NCBI RefSeq assembly: GCF_024622195.1
Contig: NZ_JANKBI010000024.1
Coordinates: 17,015 to 81,014, forward strand
Reading direction: 5' to 3'
Source of the DNA: Murimonas intestini
GTDB lineage: Bacteria > Bacillota > Clostridia > Lachnospirales > Lachnospiraceae
DNA length: 64,000 nt
The notes under the pieces were generated by a model. The model ran no database searches. It had not been told where the DNA came from and saw only the letters and a program-made list of their open reading frames with translations. The translations under genes and the position numbers were made by a program. Every line of letters starts with the position of its first letter. Within the stretch, counting starts at the first letter, position 1. Shown one piece after another: positions 8,447-17,835 of this stretch.

Positions 8447-9460
8447 TCACATGACAACATTTACTTTCATATAGTTCCCCGGATTTTTTTCAATATCTCT
8501 TATAGCCTCCGGAGCCTCCTGCAGGCTGATGACTTTTGTCAGTATTTTCCCCGCGTCAACTTTGCCTGTATGTATCAGTTCAATAGCTTCCTCAAATTCA
8601 TTTGCACTTGTCCTCGCCCCCAGGATATCCACTTCTTTCTTTGTAATCGTCCCGGTCATGAGCGGTGTTTCGTTTTTCGGCCATCCGGTGAATGTAATAC
8701 GCCCGGCATTTGCCGCTATATCAAGAGACATCTGTATAGCTGCATTGGCTCCGGAGCATTCCATGACAAGCTCTGCCATCCTTCCGTCTGTATACCCGGC
8801 TGTCTTTGCTGCCACATCTTCTTTTCCTGACTGGATCGTGTATCTGACACCAAGACGCCTTGCCTCCTCCAGCCTTTCTTCCACTAAGTCAATCATAATA
8901 GGCTCTGCGCCGTAAGCCAGCGCCCCCATTGCCGCCAGTATTCCTATTGGGCCTGCACCGATAATTGCCACGTGCTCTCCTTTTTTGAGTCTGCCCCTGT
9001 GTATTCCGTGAAGAGCAATGGTCAGCGGCTCCGCAATCGGGGCCAGTTCCCAGGGCATATCATCAGGAAGCTTCCAAAGCATATCTGCAGGATGTGTAAA
9101 ATACTCTGACATCCCCCCGTCCACATGGACTCCCAGCACTTTCAGGTCCTCACAGCAGTTTGTCCTGCCCAGGGAACAAGGATAGCAGGCGCCGCAGTAC
9201 ATATAAGGATCCACGATCACATGATCCCCTGCCTTTAAGCCTTTTTTATTTTCAGGGATGGATATGATCTCCCCCGCTATTTCATGTCCAATGATCCTGG
9301 GATATGTAACAAGAGGGTTAGTTCCCCTGAATGCCCCTATGTCGCTGCCGCATATGCCGGCAGACCTGACTTTTATCAGTGCCTCCCCCTGCCCCGGCGC
9401 TGGCTTCTCTGTATTTACACACGTTACATCCCATGGCTTTTCATATTTAATTGCTAACAT
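8447..9460 (-). CDS. Zinc-dependent medium-chain alcohol/polyol dehydrogenase
   Basis: The product is 337 residues, normal for the medium-chain dehydrogenase family. It shows the catalytic zinc site (Cys in S-A-G-I-C-G-S-D, then G-H-E), the structural-zinc cysteine cluster C-G-A-C-Y-P-C-S-L-G-R-T-N-C-C (about 95-110), and the nucleotide-binding Rossmann turn GAGPIGILAA (about 168). Relatives oxidise sugar alcohols or L-threonine. It starts 3 nt after the large hydrolase and is the last gene of the sugar operon, so it probably acts on a sugar released by that enzyme. The exact substrate is not readable. Ribosome binding site AGGAATAGGAA. Confidence 0.88.
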   Translation of the reverse strand: MLAIKYEKPWDVTCVNTEKPAPGQGEALIKVRSAGICGSDIGAFRGTNPLVTYPRIIGHEIAGEIISIPENKKGLKAGDHVIVDPYMYCGACYPCSLGRTNCCEDLKVLGVHVDGGMSEYFTHPADMLWKLPDDMPWELAPIAEPLTIALHGIHRGRLKKGEHVAIIGAGPIGILAAMGALAYGAEPIMIDLVEERLEEARRLGVRYTIQSGKEDVAAKTAGYTDGRMAELVMECSGANAAIQMSLDIAANAGRITFTGWPKNETPLMTGTITKKEVDILGARTSANEFEEAIELIHTGKVDAGKILTKVISLQEAPEAIRDIEKNPGNYMKVNVVM

Positions 9461-9463
9461 TTC

Positions 9464-12400
9464 CTATTCCTGCCTCTCTTCTGATTTATCTGACAGCTTT
9501 CTGATAACAGGAGCCTTTAAGATCCCTGCCTTCTTCAGCTGGTATTCGTATGACCATCCCTCACCAGACGTCCGCCAGGCGTTGGGGTCAAAATAGATTT
9601 CCCTCTCATCACAATTATGGACAGCGCCAAATGTATTTACCCTGTTTCCAAATACATAAAACTCTATCACATGAGATTTTTTTTCTGTGATATTAAATGT
9701 GACCCTGTATGGGGAATATACTATTCTGCCTGCAGTACTGCCATCTACTTTTACGAGAATGAGCGGTGCCCTGAACTTAGATACCTCCGCCTCATAATAT
9801 CCCTCATCCAGCTGTATTTCTGTTCTGTATACAAAATTACCTCCGTAGAAAGGCATCCCCTGCCCATCTATTCCCTGCCATGAATATCTGCTGCGTTTCC
9901 TGCGGAGTATGGATGCTGACCCCTGCAGCTCTGCATCAAACTCTCCCAGCAAATAGCAAGGCTCTACGTTTATCTTTCTGCCAAAGCTGACCTTCAGCAG
10001 CAATTCATGAGTACCCTCAGACAAGTCCGGCAATAAGACACTGCTGATGCAGGGATCCACATAATACCCCGTGATCTTCTTCTCAAGCCTTTTCCTATCC
10101 AGAAAAATTTCTGTATTTTCCGCCGCCTCCAGAGCCAGGCTAATGCCTTTCAACTCATCAGCACATTGGATGATATATTTCAGGCACAGGATATGCCTTT
10201 CTGCTTCTTTATTTTCTACTGTCCATGGCTGTGCCAGAGCTGCCCTGCGCAGCGGGTAACCAAGCTTTTCCCTGAAGATATTGTCTATGCGCAGGATCTC
10301 CTCCGGTCCTCCGGCGCTGTCCGCATCATCATCAAACATATACTCTGCCAGATCCAGCAGAAGCACATTCGGCTCTTCTGATACAATATCCACCTTTTCA
10401 CGGAACAGATTTTTTTCCCAGAGTACCGCCGGCATTTTACTGCCGGAGATGCCCCTGTCCTGCCCTGATATGTCCTGAGTACATACAGCCTTATCCCCAC
10501 TTAGCGGAATGAGCAAAAGCAGAAGGCTGTCCTGCTCGTACATCCTTATATTCAGATAAGTAGCCCCATGTCCATGCAGGACATCTGCCTTATGTTCTGT
10601 CCCCGTCAGGGTATCATAGATAACCGCTTTCCACAGGCCTTTAAATCTTATTTCCAGATCATCCGGCAGAATAAGATCCTGGTTTTCCAGAGCTTTTCCA
10701 TTAGCCAGAAATACCCAGACTCCTTCTTCCTCCTGTCTGACCTGGCAAAGATACTTTTTCGCACGTTCTCCGTTCCAGTTTTTCTTGTGATTTGGTTTCT
10801 TCAGGTGTTTCTCGCCAAAATATCTGATATCCAGGAATCTGTACTCTTCAAGTACCTCCATCACTGCACGTTCTGTGAATTCTGCATGCAGGCACCTCTC
10901 TGCCAGATTCTTTGCCTCCCTGCTCTCCTTTGCATCCACCAGCTGTGGAACTTCTCCCAAAAATAAGACCTGCTTTCCCAGGTCAAGAAAATCCTTTAGC
11001 ATACGAAGAGTCGTACCCCTGAGCGTCACACATCCGGGAATCAGGATAATATCATAATCCATGGCGCCCAGCCGTCTTCCATCCCAAAGCTCCGGTATCA
11101 GGCCTTCAGATATATAATCGAAATCCAGATTTCCAAACAGCAGCCACTCTGTGATCTGTGTAAATCTGGTTTCCAGCTCTTCCCGTATTCCCCCTGTCTG
11201 GTCATTCGGCCCAAAATACAGCCAGTAGGATTCCACAGGGTGGATAACACCTATTCGCACCACAGGTCTTCCGCTCTTCATAGCTGTATTCACTCTGGCA
11301 AAATGATCCTCCACCACTGGATACTCTCTGTACCATGGGGACTGGAAACCGATGGCCGCAGGGTAATCCCGCTTAGCTTCCCCTGCCATACTCATCCAGT
11401 TCAGATGGTGTACTCTGTTTGTCACACCCAGGGCTGCCTGCCAGTCTCCCTGCAGCTTATGGCGCCTGAAGTCAAAATCCCAGTTTGTCACCCCGTACAG
11501 CTCGCTGATGACTCCTTCTCTTCCATATTGATGGCAAATACTCTGTGCCTGCTTGGCCGTCGTATACTCCCTGGCATCACATAGCATGTCGATCCCGGGC
11601 AATGTAAAGCCGCTGAGGCTTCGCATCACTTCGCCCAGTGCTTTTGTCTGTGACTGAAGCGCTGGTTCCTCCATCATATGTCCGCCCAGACTGATCCTGT
11701 GCTCCCTGCACCATTTCCCTGCCTGTCTGCCATATGCCTGTGAAAATCTCTGTGTCACGTGGTCGTGGTACCAGTACCTGTACCGGGATACTTGATTTCC
11801 TGCCAGCTCCCAGAGCAGCTCCGGTACATGCTCCAGAATATCCGCCCCGTATTCCTGTGCGAAGGTCTCTTTAAAATCTCCTGTCCAGGGCAGCATCACT
11901 TCTTCCAGTCCTTTTGCCCTGCCAAGAGTCCCTTTCGGTATTAATTGGGGTTCATCTGTAAAAATAGAGGGGACGGTGACTCCGAATTCATCACCCAGGG
12001 CTTCATAATATTTTTCATACGTTGTTTCCAGAAAGCAGGCGATAGCTTTCTCATTCAATGCATCTACATATGCCTGATCATTAAACCAGGGACTGTCGTA
12101 AGCTGTCTCCACATATACGTACCAGAGCCTGTATCCCTCTTTTTCAGCTTCATTTTCACAGCATCTGATGTAATCCTCAAGTCTTCCTTCACTGTCCAGC
12201 TTCACCTGGTATGCTGACAGAAACATTCCATTCCCCTGAGGAGAAAAGGCTGCCCTTGAATCAAATTCAGGTTTTTTATACTGCTTGGTGCCCTGACGGT
12301 AAGGTGTGATAAGAAGAGCCTTGCAGCGGTACTCTTTGTTCTTTGTCACCATTCCTCCCGCATAACCTGAAGGCCACCGGTCCTCATCATACAGGCCGCA

Positions 12401-12691
12401 GAAAAGTCCCTTCTCCTTTGCAAGCATGGCACTTTTCTTTACGCAGTCCATAAATTCTTCCCCCAGGTAAGGGGTGTCCAGACCTACGCGGGTGTGGATA
12501 TAAAATCCTCCCATGCCCATATCCCGGAATTGCTCGATCTGCCATTCCAGATCTTCTTTTTTAAGCCTGGTATTCCAAGCCCAGAAAGGCATGCCCCGGT
12601 GTCTGGCAGACGGTTTTCTAAACTCTTCTATTGAGAAGGAGGATGCCTGTTTACGGCCATCCTCCTTCTTAAGTTCTAATTCTCTGTTCAT
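9464..12691 (-). CDS. Large GH106-like glycoside hydrolase (putative alpha-L-rhamnosidase)
   Basis: The product is 1075 residues with no signal peptide, so it is probably cytoplasmic. The N-terminal region (P-F-W-A-W-N-T-R-L, W-Q-I-E-Q-F-R-D-M-G-M-G-G-F-Y-I-H-T-R, then Y-D-E-D-R-W-P-S-G-Y-A-G-G) matches the barrel domain of the GH106 rhamnosidase-like family as I remember it. The C-terminal 250 residues look like a beta-sandwich sugar-binding domain. It has a good ribosome binding site, GGGAGGAATAT. It lies between the two permeases and the zinc dehydrogenase, so it probably cleaves an imported rhamnoside or related glycoside. The family assignment is moderately sure; the substrate is inferred. 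Confidence 0.72.
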   Translation of the reverse strand: MNRELELKKEDGRKQASSFSIEEFRKPSARHRGMPFWAWNTRLKKEDLEWQIEQFRDMGMGGFYIHTRVGLDTPYLGEEFMDCVKKSAMLAKEKGLFCGLYDEDRWPSGYAGGMVTKNKEYRCKALLITPYRQGTKQYKKPEFDSRAAFSPQGNGMFLSAYQVKLDSEGRLEDYIRCCENEAEKEGYRLWYVYVETAYDSPWFNDQAYVDALNEKAIACFLETTYEKYYEALGDEFGVTVPSIFTDEPQLIPKGTLGRAKGLEEVMLPWTGDFKETFAQEYGADILEHVPELLWELAGNQVSRYRYWYHDHVTQRFSQAYGRQAGKWCREHRISLGGHMMEEPALQSQTKALGEVMRSLSGFTLPGIDMLCDAREYTTAKQAQSICHQYGREGVISELYGVTNWDFDFRRHKLQGDWQAALGVTNRVHHLNWMSMAGEAKRDYPAAIGFQSPWYREYPVVEDHFARVNTAMKSGRPVVRIGVIHPVESYWLYFGPNDQTGGIREELETRFTQITEWLLFGNLDFDYISEGLIPELWDGRRLGAMDYDIILIPGCVTLRGTTLRMLKDFLDLGKQVLFLGEVPQLVDAKESREAKNLAERCLHAEFTERAVMEVLEEYRFLDIRYFGEKHLKKPNHKKNWNGERAKKYLCQVRQEEEGVWVFLANGKALENQDLILPDDLEIRFKGLWKAVIYDTLTGTEHKADVLHGHGATYLNIRMYEQDSLLLLLIPLSGDKAVCTQDISGQDRGISGSKMPAVLWEKNLFREKVDIVSEEPNVLLLDLAEYMFDDDADSAGGPEEILRIDNIFREKLGYPLRRAALAQPWTVENKEAERHILCLKYIIQCADELKGISLALEAAENTEIFLDRKRLEKKITGYYVDPCISSVLLPDLSEGTHELLLKVSFGRKINVEPCYLLGEFDAELQGSASILRRKRSRYSWQGIDGQGMPFYGGNFVYRTEIQLDEGYYEAEVSKFRAPLILVKVDGSTAGRIVYSPYRVTFNITEKKSHVIEFYVFGNRVNTFGAVHNCDEREIYFDPNAWRTSGEGWSYEYQLKKAGILKAPVIRKLSDKSEERQE

Positions 12692-12709
12692 ATATTCCTC
12701 CCTGTAAGA

Positions 12710-13561
12710 TCAGCCTTTTACGGCACCTTCCGTGATGGAACGCACAAAGGTCTTCTGCGCTGCCAGATATATAATTACAAATACCATTGCCCCCACAGTC
12801 AGTGCAGCCAGCACAGGTGTATATCCAAGCGTTGATATCTTGTCCTTCAGGATCGCAATGCCCACGGAAAGAGTATACTTTGAAGTGTCACTTATGGACA
12901 CCAGTGCCCACATATATTCATTCCAGGCGCTCATCCCTCCCAGTATAGCCAGAGTGACCATCATTGGCTTTACAAGAGGCACCATTATGCTCAGCAGTAT
13001 CCTTGGGGTGGAACAGCCGTCTATCTTGGCCGCTTCAATAATCTCATTCGGGATGCCATCCATATAATTCTTCAGCAGGATCAGTCCCAGAGGGGCAAAA
13101 CCCTGAAAATATGGAAATACAATAGCCGCCAGTGTATTTTGTATATTCAGGTTAATTACCTGAAGGTACATAGGCAAAAGTATGATCGGCGTCGGGATCA
13201 GCATATTGATAAGTATCATATAAAATATCACATTTTTAAACTTCATCTTCAGTTTAGAAAAAGCAAATGCTGCAAGAGTGATAAATACGATCTCCACTAC
13301 AAGTGTAGCACCTGTATTGATGACAGTATTTTTCAGGTAGACTGCCAGGTTCCCTTTAGTAAACGCCGTAATGTAATTATCCAGATGGAGGGAGGACGGC
13401 AGTGACCAGATGCTGCTCAAAAATTCCGGCTCAGTTTTAAATGACTGCAGCACCACCCAGATAAGGGGATATAATGAAATAAGTGCATACAGAAGTACAA
13501 TGATGAATACAAAAACAGATACATTCTTACTTCTGCCTTTTTCTTTTTTCTGTCTATGCAT
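12710..13561 (-). CDS. Carbohydrate ABC permease, MalG type
   Basis: The product is 283 residues with about six membrane segments, starting with the N-terminal helix V-S-V-F-V-F-I-I-V-L-L-Y-A-L-I. The cytoplasmic EAA loop is E-A-A-K-I-D-G-C-S-T-P-R-I-L (about 183). The C-terminus F-V-R-S-I-T-E-G-A-V-K-G is typical of the MalG/LacG subgroup. It overlaps the upstream permease by 8 nt and forms the second half of the channel. The ATPase is not encoded nearby. Confidence 0.93.
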   Translation of the reverse strand: MHRQKKEKGRSKNVSVFVFIIVLLYALISLYPLIWVVLQSFKTEPEFLSSIWSLPSSLHLDNYITAFTKGNLAVYLKNTVINTGATLVVEIVFITLAAFAFSKLKMKFKNVIFYMILINMLIPTPIILLPMYLQVINLNIQNTLAAIVFPYFQGFAPLGLILLKNYMDGIPNEIIEAAKIDGCSTPRILLSIMVPLVKPMMVTLAILGGMSAWNEYMWALVSISDTSKYTLSVGIAILKDKISTLGYTPVLAALTVGAMVFVIIYLAAQKTFVRSITEGAVKG

Positions 13562-14468
13562 TCTCCCCGCCTCCTCTTCTTCCCTTGGCCACCTGAAGCA
13601 GAACAGTAAGCCCTATCATGACCACCATCATAATAATGGAGGCTGAGGTTGCAGCCCCAAACTGCTGTGAGACAAATGCCTTTGAGTATACATACGAAGT
13701 CATGACATCTGAAGCCCCGCCGGGTCCTCCTTTTGTCATAACCCATATAAGGTCAAATGCTCTTAAGTCATTTGTGACAGTAAGGATAGCAAGCGTCATA
13801 AATGTAGGCTTCATATGCGGAATAATAATGTAGCGCAGCTTCTGCCACTGGTTTGCACCATCGATGTCCGCAGCTTCCAGATAGTCCTTTGACAGATTCA
13901 TGATATTTGCGTAACAGATCAGCATATTAAAGGGTATGGTGCGCCATATCCAGGTGATGATGATAGATGGCAGAGATGTGGACTTCTGGGACAGCCACGC
14001 CTGCGCCAGGCTTTCCAGCCCGACTGCTTTGAGCAGCTGGTTCAGCGGACCGATCGTGGGATCATACAGTATCTTCCAGATACATCCCACCACTACCATA
14101 GAGATCAGGTAAGGGATAAAAAGAGATGTATTAAAAAACCGTTTAAACCTGATTCCCCTGAACATCACATAAGCCAGCAGAAAACCAATGATTATAGATA
14201 TAACAAGGTCACATCCGATCAGCTCAAAGGTATGTAGGAATGCCTCATAAAAATGTTTATCCTTCAATACTGTCACATAATTGTCAAGCCCGATAAATTT
14301 TGTAAGTGCCCCGTAGCCTTTATATTTATATAAGCTGATTCTGAATGCATTAAAGAACGGGATATACAAAAAAATGATCAGCGTGGCTATGGTAGGCAGT
14401 ACCAGCAGGTAACCTGGTATACTTTCCTTTAAATCTTTTAATAACGAATTTTTTGTTTTATGTTTCAA
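13554..14468 (-). CDS. Carbohydrate ABC permease, MalF/UgpA type
   Basis: The product is 304 residues and begins with TTG at 14468 behind ACGGAGG; no ATG gives a better start. About six membrane segments are visible. The EAA loop is E-A-A-D-I-D-G-A-N-Q-W-Q-K-L (about 198). W-V-M-T-K-G-G-P-G-G-A-S near 245 is the usual MalF-type signature before the last helix. It pairs with the MalG-type permease that overlaps its 3' end, and with the binding protein encoded upstream. Confidence 0.92.
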   Translation of the reverse strand: MKHKTKNSLLKDLKESIPGYLLVLPTIATLIIFLYIPFFNAFRISLYKYKGYGALTKFIGLDNYVTVLKDKHFYEAFLHTFELIGCDLVISIIIGFLLAYVMFRGIRFKRFFNTSLFIPYLISMVVVGCIWKILYDPTIGPLNQLLKAVGLESLAQAWLSQKSTSLPSIIITWIWRTIPFNMLICYANIMNLSKDYLEAADIDGANQWQKLRYIIIPHMKPTFMTLAILTVTNDLRAFDLIWVMTKGGPGGASDVMTSYVYSKAFVSQQFGAATSASIIMMVVMIGLTVLLQVAKGRRGGGENA

Positions 14469-14506
14469 TTTCTTTTCCTCCGTTGCTTTTCAGATGCGGC
14501 CGGACA

Positions 14507-14536
14507 GCTGCTGCCCGGCCCAGCCAGGGCAGCAGC
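14507..14536 (-). terminator. Intercistronic hairpin between binding protein and permease genes
   Basis: A perfect 10-bp GC-rich stem (14507-14516 with 14527-14536, 10-nt loop) starts 8 nt after the binding-protein stop. No U-run follows. It is therefore more likely a 3'-end-protecting or attenuating hairpin that keeps binding-protein mRNA above permease mRNA, as in other sugar ABC operons. Confidence 0.6.
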
Positions 14537-14544
14537 TTCATCCC

Positions 14545-15948
14545 TTACAGATCTTCCAGGTAGGAATCATACATTTCCTGCAGCCGGCTGCATACATCTT
14601 CCAGACTGATATCTCCCAGAAGGTAATTTGGCAGCAGGTCATCCCTGAACTGGCTGCTTATCTCAGTGCTGGCGTTTGTCGGAACAAATACATCCGGGCA
14701 GAAGCCGCCGTCCGCCGCTTTTGCATACCCTGCCAGTATCTGGTTCAGCTCTTCTCCCTTGTCCACTCCCTCAAGCCCGGAGTTAGAATATTTCAAAGTT
14801 TCTGCAGTCTCAAAATTTGTCCTGGAGGTCAGATATTTCAGGAAGCGGACAGCTGCCTCCGGCTCCTTTGTATCGGCGCTCACTGCAAAGATATTGCTGG
14901 AACCGCCCAAAGATCTGGATGGAAGCCCTGCAGCTCCTGGAAGAGCAAATGTAGCCAGCTCCATTGTCTCCGGTGCATTATCCATAATATATGAGATCTT
15001 ATCCGGTGCGATCAGTACCTGTGCCAGCTCTCCCTGAAGGAACATCTGGGCTGTTGTATCAATGTCAGCTGTAAAATAATTCTCTGCCAGATATCCTTCA
15101 TCCCACATCTCTTTAAACTGGCTCAGTCCTTTCTTTACAGATTCAGCTTCAAAGGTCATGCCTTTATCCGCAAAGCTAAGTCCCTGTACTTCAATCTCAT
15201 CACGGCAGTACTGGTCCCACAGAAGCCTTGGGATCCAGTCGGCACAGACATTGCTCTGTACTGTCAGAGGCGTATAGCCTGCGTCCTTCACGGCTTTGCA
15301 GTTATCCATAAATGCGTCCCACGTCTCCGGCTCAGAAAGTCCCAGATCATCGTATATCTTTTTATCATACATAACTGCCACTGTAGTCATTGTAAACGGC
15401 ACTCCGTAATCGTATGATTCCATCTCCCCGCATCCGCTCAGAGCAATATTTTCAAAATTAGTCAGAAGGTTCGGAATAAAAGTATCCTTCCACGCCTTGT
15501 CACCTTCATAGGAGTTGGATGCCATGGCATCTGACAGGTCCATCAGCAGTCCCTCCTTGATCTGGTCACAATAATATCCTGTCTGGGTCCAAAATACATC
15601 CGGCAGTTCATTGGCAGATGCCAGCGCTGCGAATTTAGCTGAATAATTTCCTGAATCCACATATTCAAATTCTACAGTAATGTCAGGATTGGCATCCATA
15701 AATTCCTGCATCATCTCTTCATCTACGATCTGCATGGCAGAAAGTACCCTGATCGATGCCTTTTCTCCTCCCGCATCCGCTGTCACCTTATCAGCGGAAA
15801 TATTTTCTTTTGCAGCTGTCTCTTGTGTGTTTCCTGCTTTCTCTTCTGCGGGTGCCGCTTCTGTGCTGTCTGCGGATGAGCTGCAGCCTGCCATTGCAGA
15901 CACAGTCATTGTTAAACCAAGCATTAATGTTAAAATCCTTTTTTTCAT
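14545..15948 (-). CDS. Sugar-binding lipoprotein of ABC importer
   Basis: The product is 467 residues. A lipoprotein signal peptide ends in the lipobox A-M-A-G-C (Cys about 21), followed by a Ser/Glu/Ala-rich linker. The mature part has the fold markers of family-1 solute-binding proteins: I-R-V-L-S-A-M-Q-I-V-D at the first strand, F-M-D-A-N-P-D-I-T-V-E-F-E-Y, and G-L-L-M-D-L-S-D. It is anchored outside the membrane and delivers sugar to the permeases encoded downstream. It is the first gene of the operon, with ribosome binding site GGGAGGAACAAC. Its expression probably depends on the divergent YesM/YesN pair. Confidence 0.92.
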   Translation of the reverse strand: MKKRILTLMLGLTMTVSAMAGCSSSADSTEAAPAEEKAGNTQETAAKENISADKVTADAGGEKASIRVLSAMQIVDEEMMQEFMDANPDITVEFEYVDSGNYSAKFAALASANELPDVFWTQTGYYCDQIKEGLLMDLSDAMASNSYEGDKAWKDTFIPNLLTNFENIALSGCGEMESYDYGVPFTMTTVAVMYDKKIYDDLGLSEPETWDAFMDNCKAVKDAGYTPLTVQSNVCADWIPRLLWDQYCRDEIEVQGLSFADKGMTFEAESVKKGLSQFKEMWDEGYLAENYFTADIDTTAQMFLQGELAQVLIAPDKISYIMDNAPETMELATFALPGAAGLPSRSLGGSSNIFAVSADTKEPEAAVRFLKYLTSRTNFETAETLKYSNSGLEGVDKGEELNQILAGYAKAADGGFCPDVFVPTNASTEISSQFRDDLLPNYLLGDISLEDVCSRLQEMYDSYLEDL

Positions 15949-16010
15949 GTTGTTCCTCCCAATTCTTGTGTTTTCTTATTTGTTTTACAGTCTTTCCTGT
16001 TGGTGATTTC

Positions 16011-16061
16011 ATTATAGCAAAGTCCCGGTATACTTTTCAGAGGACGTGTGGTATACTTTTC
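16011..16061 (-). promoter_or_regulatory. Promoter and YesN-type direct-repeat site for the sugar operon
   Basis: GGTATACTTTTC occurs exactly twice on the plus strand (16027-16038 and 16050-16061), 23 bp apart. On the minus strand the pair sits directly upstream of a TATAAT -10 box (16011-16016). The expected -35 position (16034-16039) has no good match and overlaps the inner repeat. Two direct half-sites about two helical turns apart next to the -35 is the usual binding pattern for AraC-domain activators, here probably the 17836-19386 product. Confidence 0.6.
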
Positions 16062-16089
16062 TTAGATTTTTAGACAGGAGATTACCTTC

Positions 16090-17835
16090 ATGAAGCTGCG
16101 CAGTAAATTCTTTATCATATTCTTTCTGATTGCCGCAGTCCCCATATTATTAATATCATCTGTGGCTTATTACCGTTACTACACAACAACCCAGAACCAG
16201 ATGGATGAGTATTCCGCAAACATCTTCGGCAAGGCAGTCCAGCAGACAAACGATGCTCTGGAGGATGTCAGGCGTGCTGCAGATTTATTTACCTTTTATT
16301 CGAATGGAAATAATTCCCTGATTCAGAATCTGAAGCCTTATGCAGGTGAGGACGCCGACACTTCCCCCCTTGCCATCTACCAGACTAAGCAGAATATGAA
16401 ATATCTCTGCTCCAATATCCTGAATACATATGATTTTATATATGGTCTGTATATCTTCACACCCAGCGGCGTGACTTTTAATTATGACGGAAACTCTAGA
16501 TCAAAGCTCCTGTACCAATATGATCCTGCAGAAGAGGACTGGTTCCAGGAAGCCTTTGCCTTAAAAGGCCAGCTGTATATCAGCAATATTTCCTCTCATG
16601 ATACAATGTTTACAGGGGGAGATGATTCCGTGTTTTTCGCTAAATACCTCTATGATATCTATTCCCACAAATATCTGGGTGTACTGTTAATGAACTGCTC
16701 CCCTGAAATATTTGATCTGAGCAATCTCAATGCACTGCCGGACATCGTAACCTTTGAACTGAAAAATACAGATACACAGGATACCGTATACATCAGTAAT
16801 ACAGATAACGGGCAGGGAGACTTTTTAAAGCATAGCACGCAGACAATGTCTGCCGGCATCCGTGATTCTTCTCTGGAGCTTACAGCAGCCATTAACTACG
16901 ACCGCCTCTCAAGAGAATTCAACCTGACCGGGCTGATACTGATCGCCCTGGCCCTGACGAGCCTCCTGATCTCCCTGGTTCTGGCTTATGTGCTGTCTCA
17001 TTACCTGACCCAGCCGATCATTCATCTGAGCCATATCATGTCAAGACAGGAGGGCAGTGGTCTGATTCCCGCCCACGAGTATCCCGACCGTACTGATGAG
17101 GTAGGCACTCTGTATAATGAATACAATAATATGGCCGAGAAACTGAATACCTACATAAAAAATGAGTACCAGAACAAACTGATCACCCTGGACGCGCAGA
17201 TGAAGTCTCTGGAGGCCCGGATCAATTCTCACTTTTTATTTAATACCCTGGCTTCTATCAGCAGTATTGCTGAGATAGACGGAAGTGAACGTCTCTCAAC
17301 TATGTCTATATCACTTGGCAATATGTTCCGCTATGCCATTAAGACAAAAAGCGAGCTTGTCACGATCCGGGATGAGCTGAACCATGTAAACGACTATATT
17401 ATGATCCAGTCCATCCGCTTTGACAATGCATTCCGTTTCACGGTTAACCTGCCTGAATCCATGATGTCACTGAATGTCCTGAAGCTTATCCTTCAGCCGC
17501 TTGTGGAAAACGCTATCATCCACGGCCTGCAAAACTGCCAGGTGGGAAGTCTGATAGAAATAACAGGTTCACTGAAGCCGCCCTTTATCCTGCTCACCGT
17601 AGCTGACGATGGACAGGGCATGACAGACAGACAGCTGGATGCTCTTCTGAGTTCTCTGAAGGAGGAAGCTGCATTCACCGAGCTGGGACACCGGAGCAAC
17701 AGCGGGATCGGTATCAAAAATATAGACAGCCGTATCCGCCTCTATTATGGGGACAACTATGGTCTCTCTATAGACAGCAGTCCCGGGCATGGCACATCGA
17801 TCACTATAAAATTACCTATTCTGGAGGGAAAATAA
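16090..17835 (+). CDS. YesM-type sensor histidine kinase
   Basis: The product is 581 residues. The first membrane segment is at about 7-28, followed by a large extracellular sensor region, a second membrane segment at about 277-303 and a HAMP linker. The His_kinase motif has the phospho-acceptor in INSHFLFNTL (about 380). The HATPase domain carries the N box L-V-E-N-A-I-I-H-G, then DDGQGM and G-I-G-I-K-N-I-D-S-R-I. This subfamily senses extracellular sugars or their binding proteins and phosphorylates YesN-type partners. Its stop codon directly abuts the partner's ATG (TAAATG). It is divergent from the binding-protein operon it probably controls. Confidence 0.93.
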   Translation: MKLRSKFFIIFFLIAAVPILLISSVAYYRYYTTTQNQMDEYSANIFGKAVQQTNDALEDVRRAADLFTFYSNGNNSLIQNLKPYAGEDADTSPLAIYQTKQNMKYLCSNILNTYDFIYGLYIFTPSGVTFNYDGNSRSKLLYQYDPAEEDWFQEAFALKGQLYISNISSHDTMFTGGDDSVFFAKYLYDIYSHKYLGVLLMNCSPEIFDLSNLNALPDIVTFELKNTDTQDTVYISNTDNGQGDFLKHSTQTMSAGIRDSSLELTAAINYDRLSREFNLTGLILIALALTSLLISLVLAYVLSHYLTQPIIHLSHIMSRQEGSGLIPAHEYPDRTDEVGTLYNEYNNMAEKLNTYIKNEYQNKLITLDAQMKSLEARINSHFLFNTLASISSIAEIDGSERLSTMSISLGNMFRYAIKTKSELVTIRDELNHVNDYIMIQSIRFDNAFRFTVNLPESMMSLNVLKLILQPLVENAIIHGLQNCQVGSLIEITGSLKPPFILLTVADDGQGMTDRQLDALLSSLKEEAAFTELGHRSNSGIGIKNIDSRIRLYYGDNYGLSIDSSPGHGTSITIKLPILEGK

